The notes beneath the pieces were generated by a model that was given only the letters and a program-made list of their open reading frames with translations, did not search any database and was not told where the DNA came from. Of a DNA stretch of 12,863 nucleotides, positions 12,571-12,863 are shown piece by piece; position 1 is the stretch's first letter, and every line of letters begins with the position of its first letter. The position numbers and the translations under genes were made by a program. Location of the stretch: contig JARFQZ010000117.1 of the NCBI GenBank assembly GCA_029287515.1, positions 1 to 12,863 of the forward strand, given 5' to 3'. The stretch comes from Lysobacterales bacterium (lineage in GTDB: Bacteria > Pseudomonadota > Gammaproteobacteria > Xanthomonadales > SZUA-36).

Positions 12571-12863
12571 ATGGCCAAACTGAATCCTTTCGATCTGTAC
12601 GATGTCGCATCGCTGCTCAGCGAAGAAGAACTGATGATAAAAGAGAGCGTGGCGCGCTTTGTCGATGAGCGGGCCATGCCGGTGATTGCAGAACATTTCG
12701 ACAACGCCACGTTTCCTCACGAACTTGTGCCGGAGATTGCCGAAATGGGATTGCTGGGCTCCAGCCTCGAGGGTTACGGTTGCGCCGGGCTGAACTCGGT
12801 TTCCTACGGCCTGATCTGCCAGGAAATGGAGCGCTGCGACTCCGGGCTGAGAAGTTTTGTGTC
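12571..12863 (+). CDS. Acyl-CoA dehydrogenase, glutaryl-CoA-dehydrogenase-like (3'-truncated by window edge)
   Basis: The first 97 codons of a cytosolic FAD-dependent acyl-CoA dehydrogenase are present. The N-terminal helical domain is clear: LLSEEELMIKESVARFVDER, then ELVPEIAEMGLLGSSLEGYG. The segment CQEMERCDSGLRSFVS at the window end closely resembles the glutaryl-CoA dehydrogenase subgroup (ERxDSGxRSxxSVQ), which oxidises and decarboxylates glutaryl-CoA to crotonyl-CoA in lysine, hydroxylysine and tryptophan catabolism. The catalytic Glu and substrate-specificity Arg lie outside the window, so the assignment to that subgroup is probable rather than certain. GGAG at 12561-12564, six bases before the ATG, supports the start. 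Confidence 0.88.
   Translation, partial: MAKLNPFDLYDVASLLSEEELMIKESVARFVDERAMPVIAEHFDNATFPHELVPEIAEMGLLGSSLEGYGCAGLNSVSYGLICQEMERCDSGLRSFV

Overview
The window looks like chromosomal DNA from a moderately GC-rich gammaproteobacterium, probably an aerobic environmental (marine or soil) lineage. I infer this from the YceH/DUF480 gene, the overall protein repertoire (glutaryl-CoA-dehydrogenase-like gene, Lol-type ABC system, LolA-like protein) and codon use. I cannot name a genus. Coding density is high, except for an AT-richer scar at about 3.2-4.4 kb that carries a degraded tyrosine integrase.

Layout. Positions 1-630 hold the 3' end of an inositol-monophosphatase-family gene (+). Positions 631-849 are a spacer with a possible orphan C-terminal coding fragment on the minus strand and overlapping hairpins. 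Positions 850-3225 (minus) hold a probable two-gene unit: an adenylate-kinase-like protein that appears to carry a Sec signal peptide, followed after 36 bp by a Na+/phosphate-symporter-family protein with a PhoU-like tail and degenerate QSSSA signatures. Positions 3226-4440 are a non-coding or decayed stretch with inverted repeats, an integrase pseudogene that has lost its first catalytic Arg and its C-terminal Tyr, and a tandem GAGTATCA repeat at the start of that pseudogene. Positions 4441-5747 (+) are a tightly overlapping pair, low-molecular-weight phosphatase plus fructosamine-kinase-like protein, which reads as a protein-deglycation (Amadori repair) module.

Positions 11598-5750 (minus) form one long operon: a LolA-like periplasmic carrier, two different FtsX/LolC/E-type permeases, a LolD-type ATPase, a signal-peptide-bearing outer-membrane beta-barrel, and finally yceH. 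The first four genes overlap or lie within about 20 bp of each other. Together they outline a trans-envelope route: extraction from the inner membrane by the ABC complex, a periplasmic carrier, and a dedicated outer-membrane barrel. The cargo is unknown. This operon is the best candidate for an undescribed system in the window.

Divergent from the operon, with only 38 bp between start codons, are a HAD-type cytosolic 5'-nucleotidase (+) and the first 97 codons of an acyl-CoA dehydrogenase resembling glutaryl-CoA dehydrogenase (+), which runs off the window. No rRNA, tRNA, CRISPR array or intact insertion sequence was seen.
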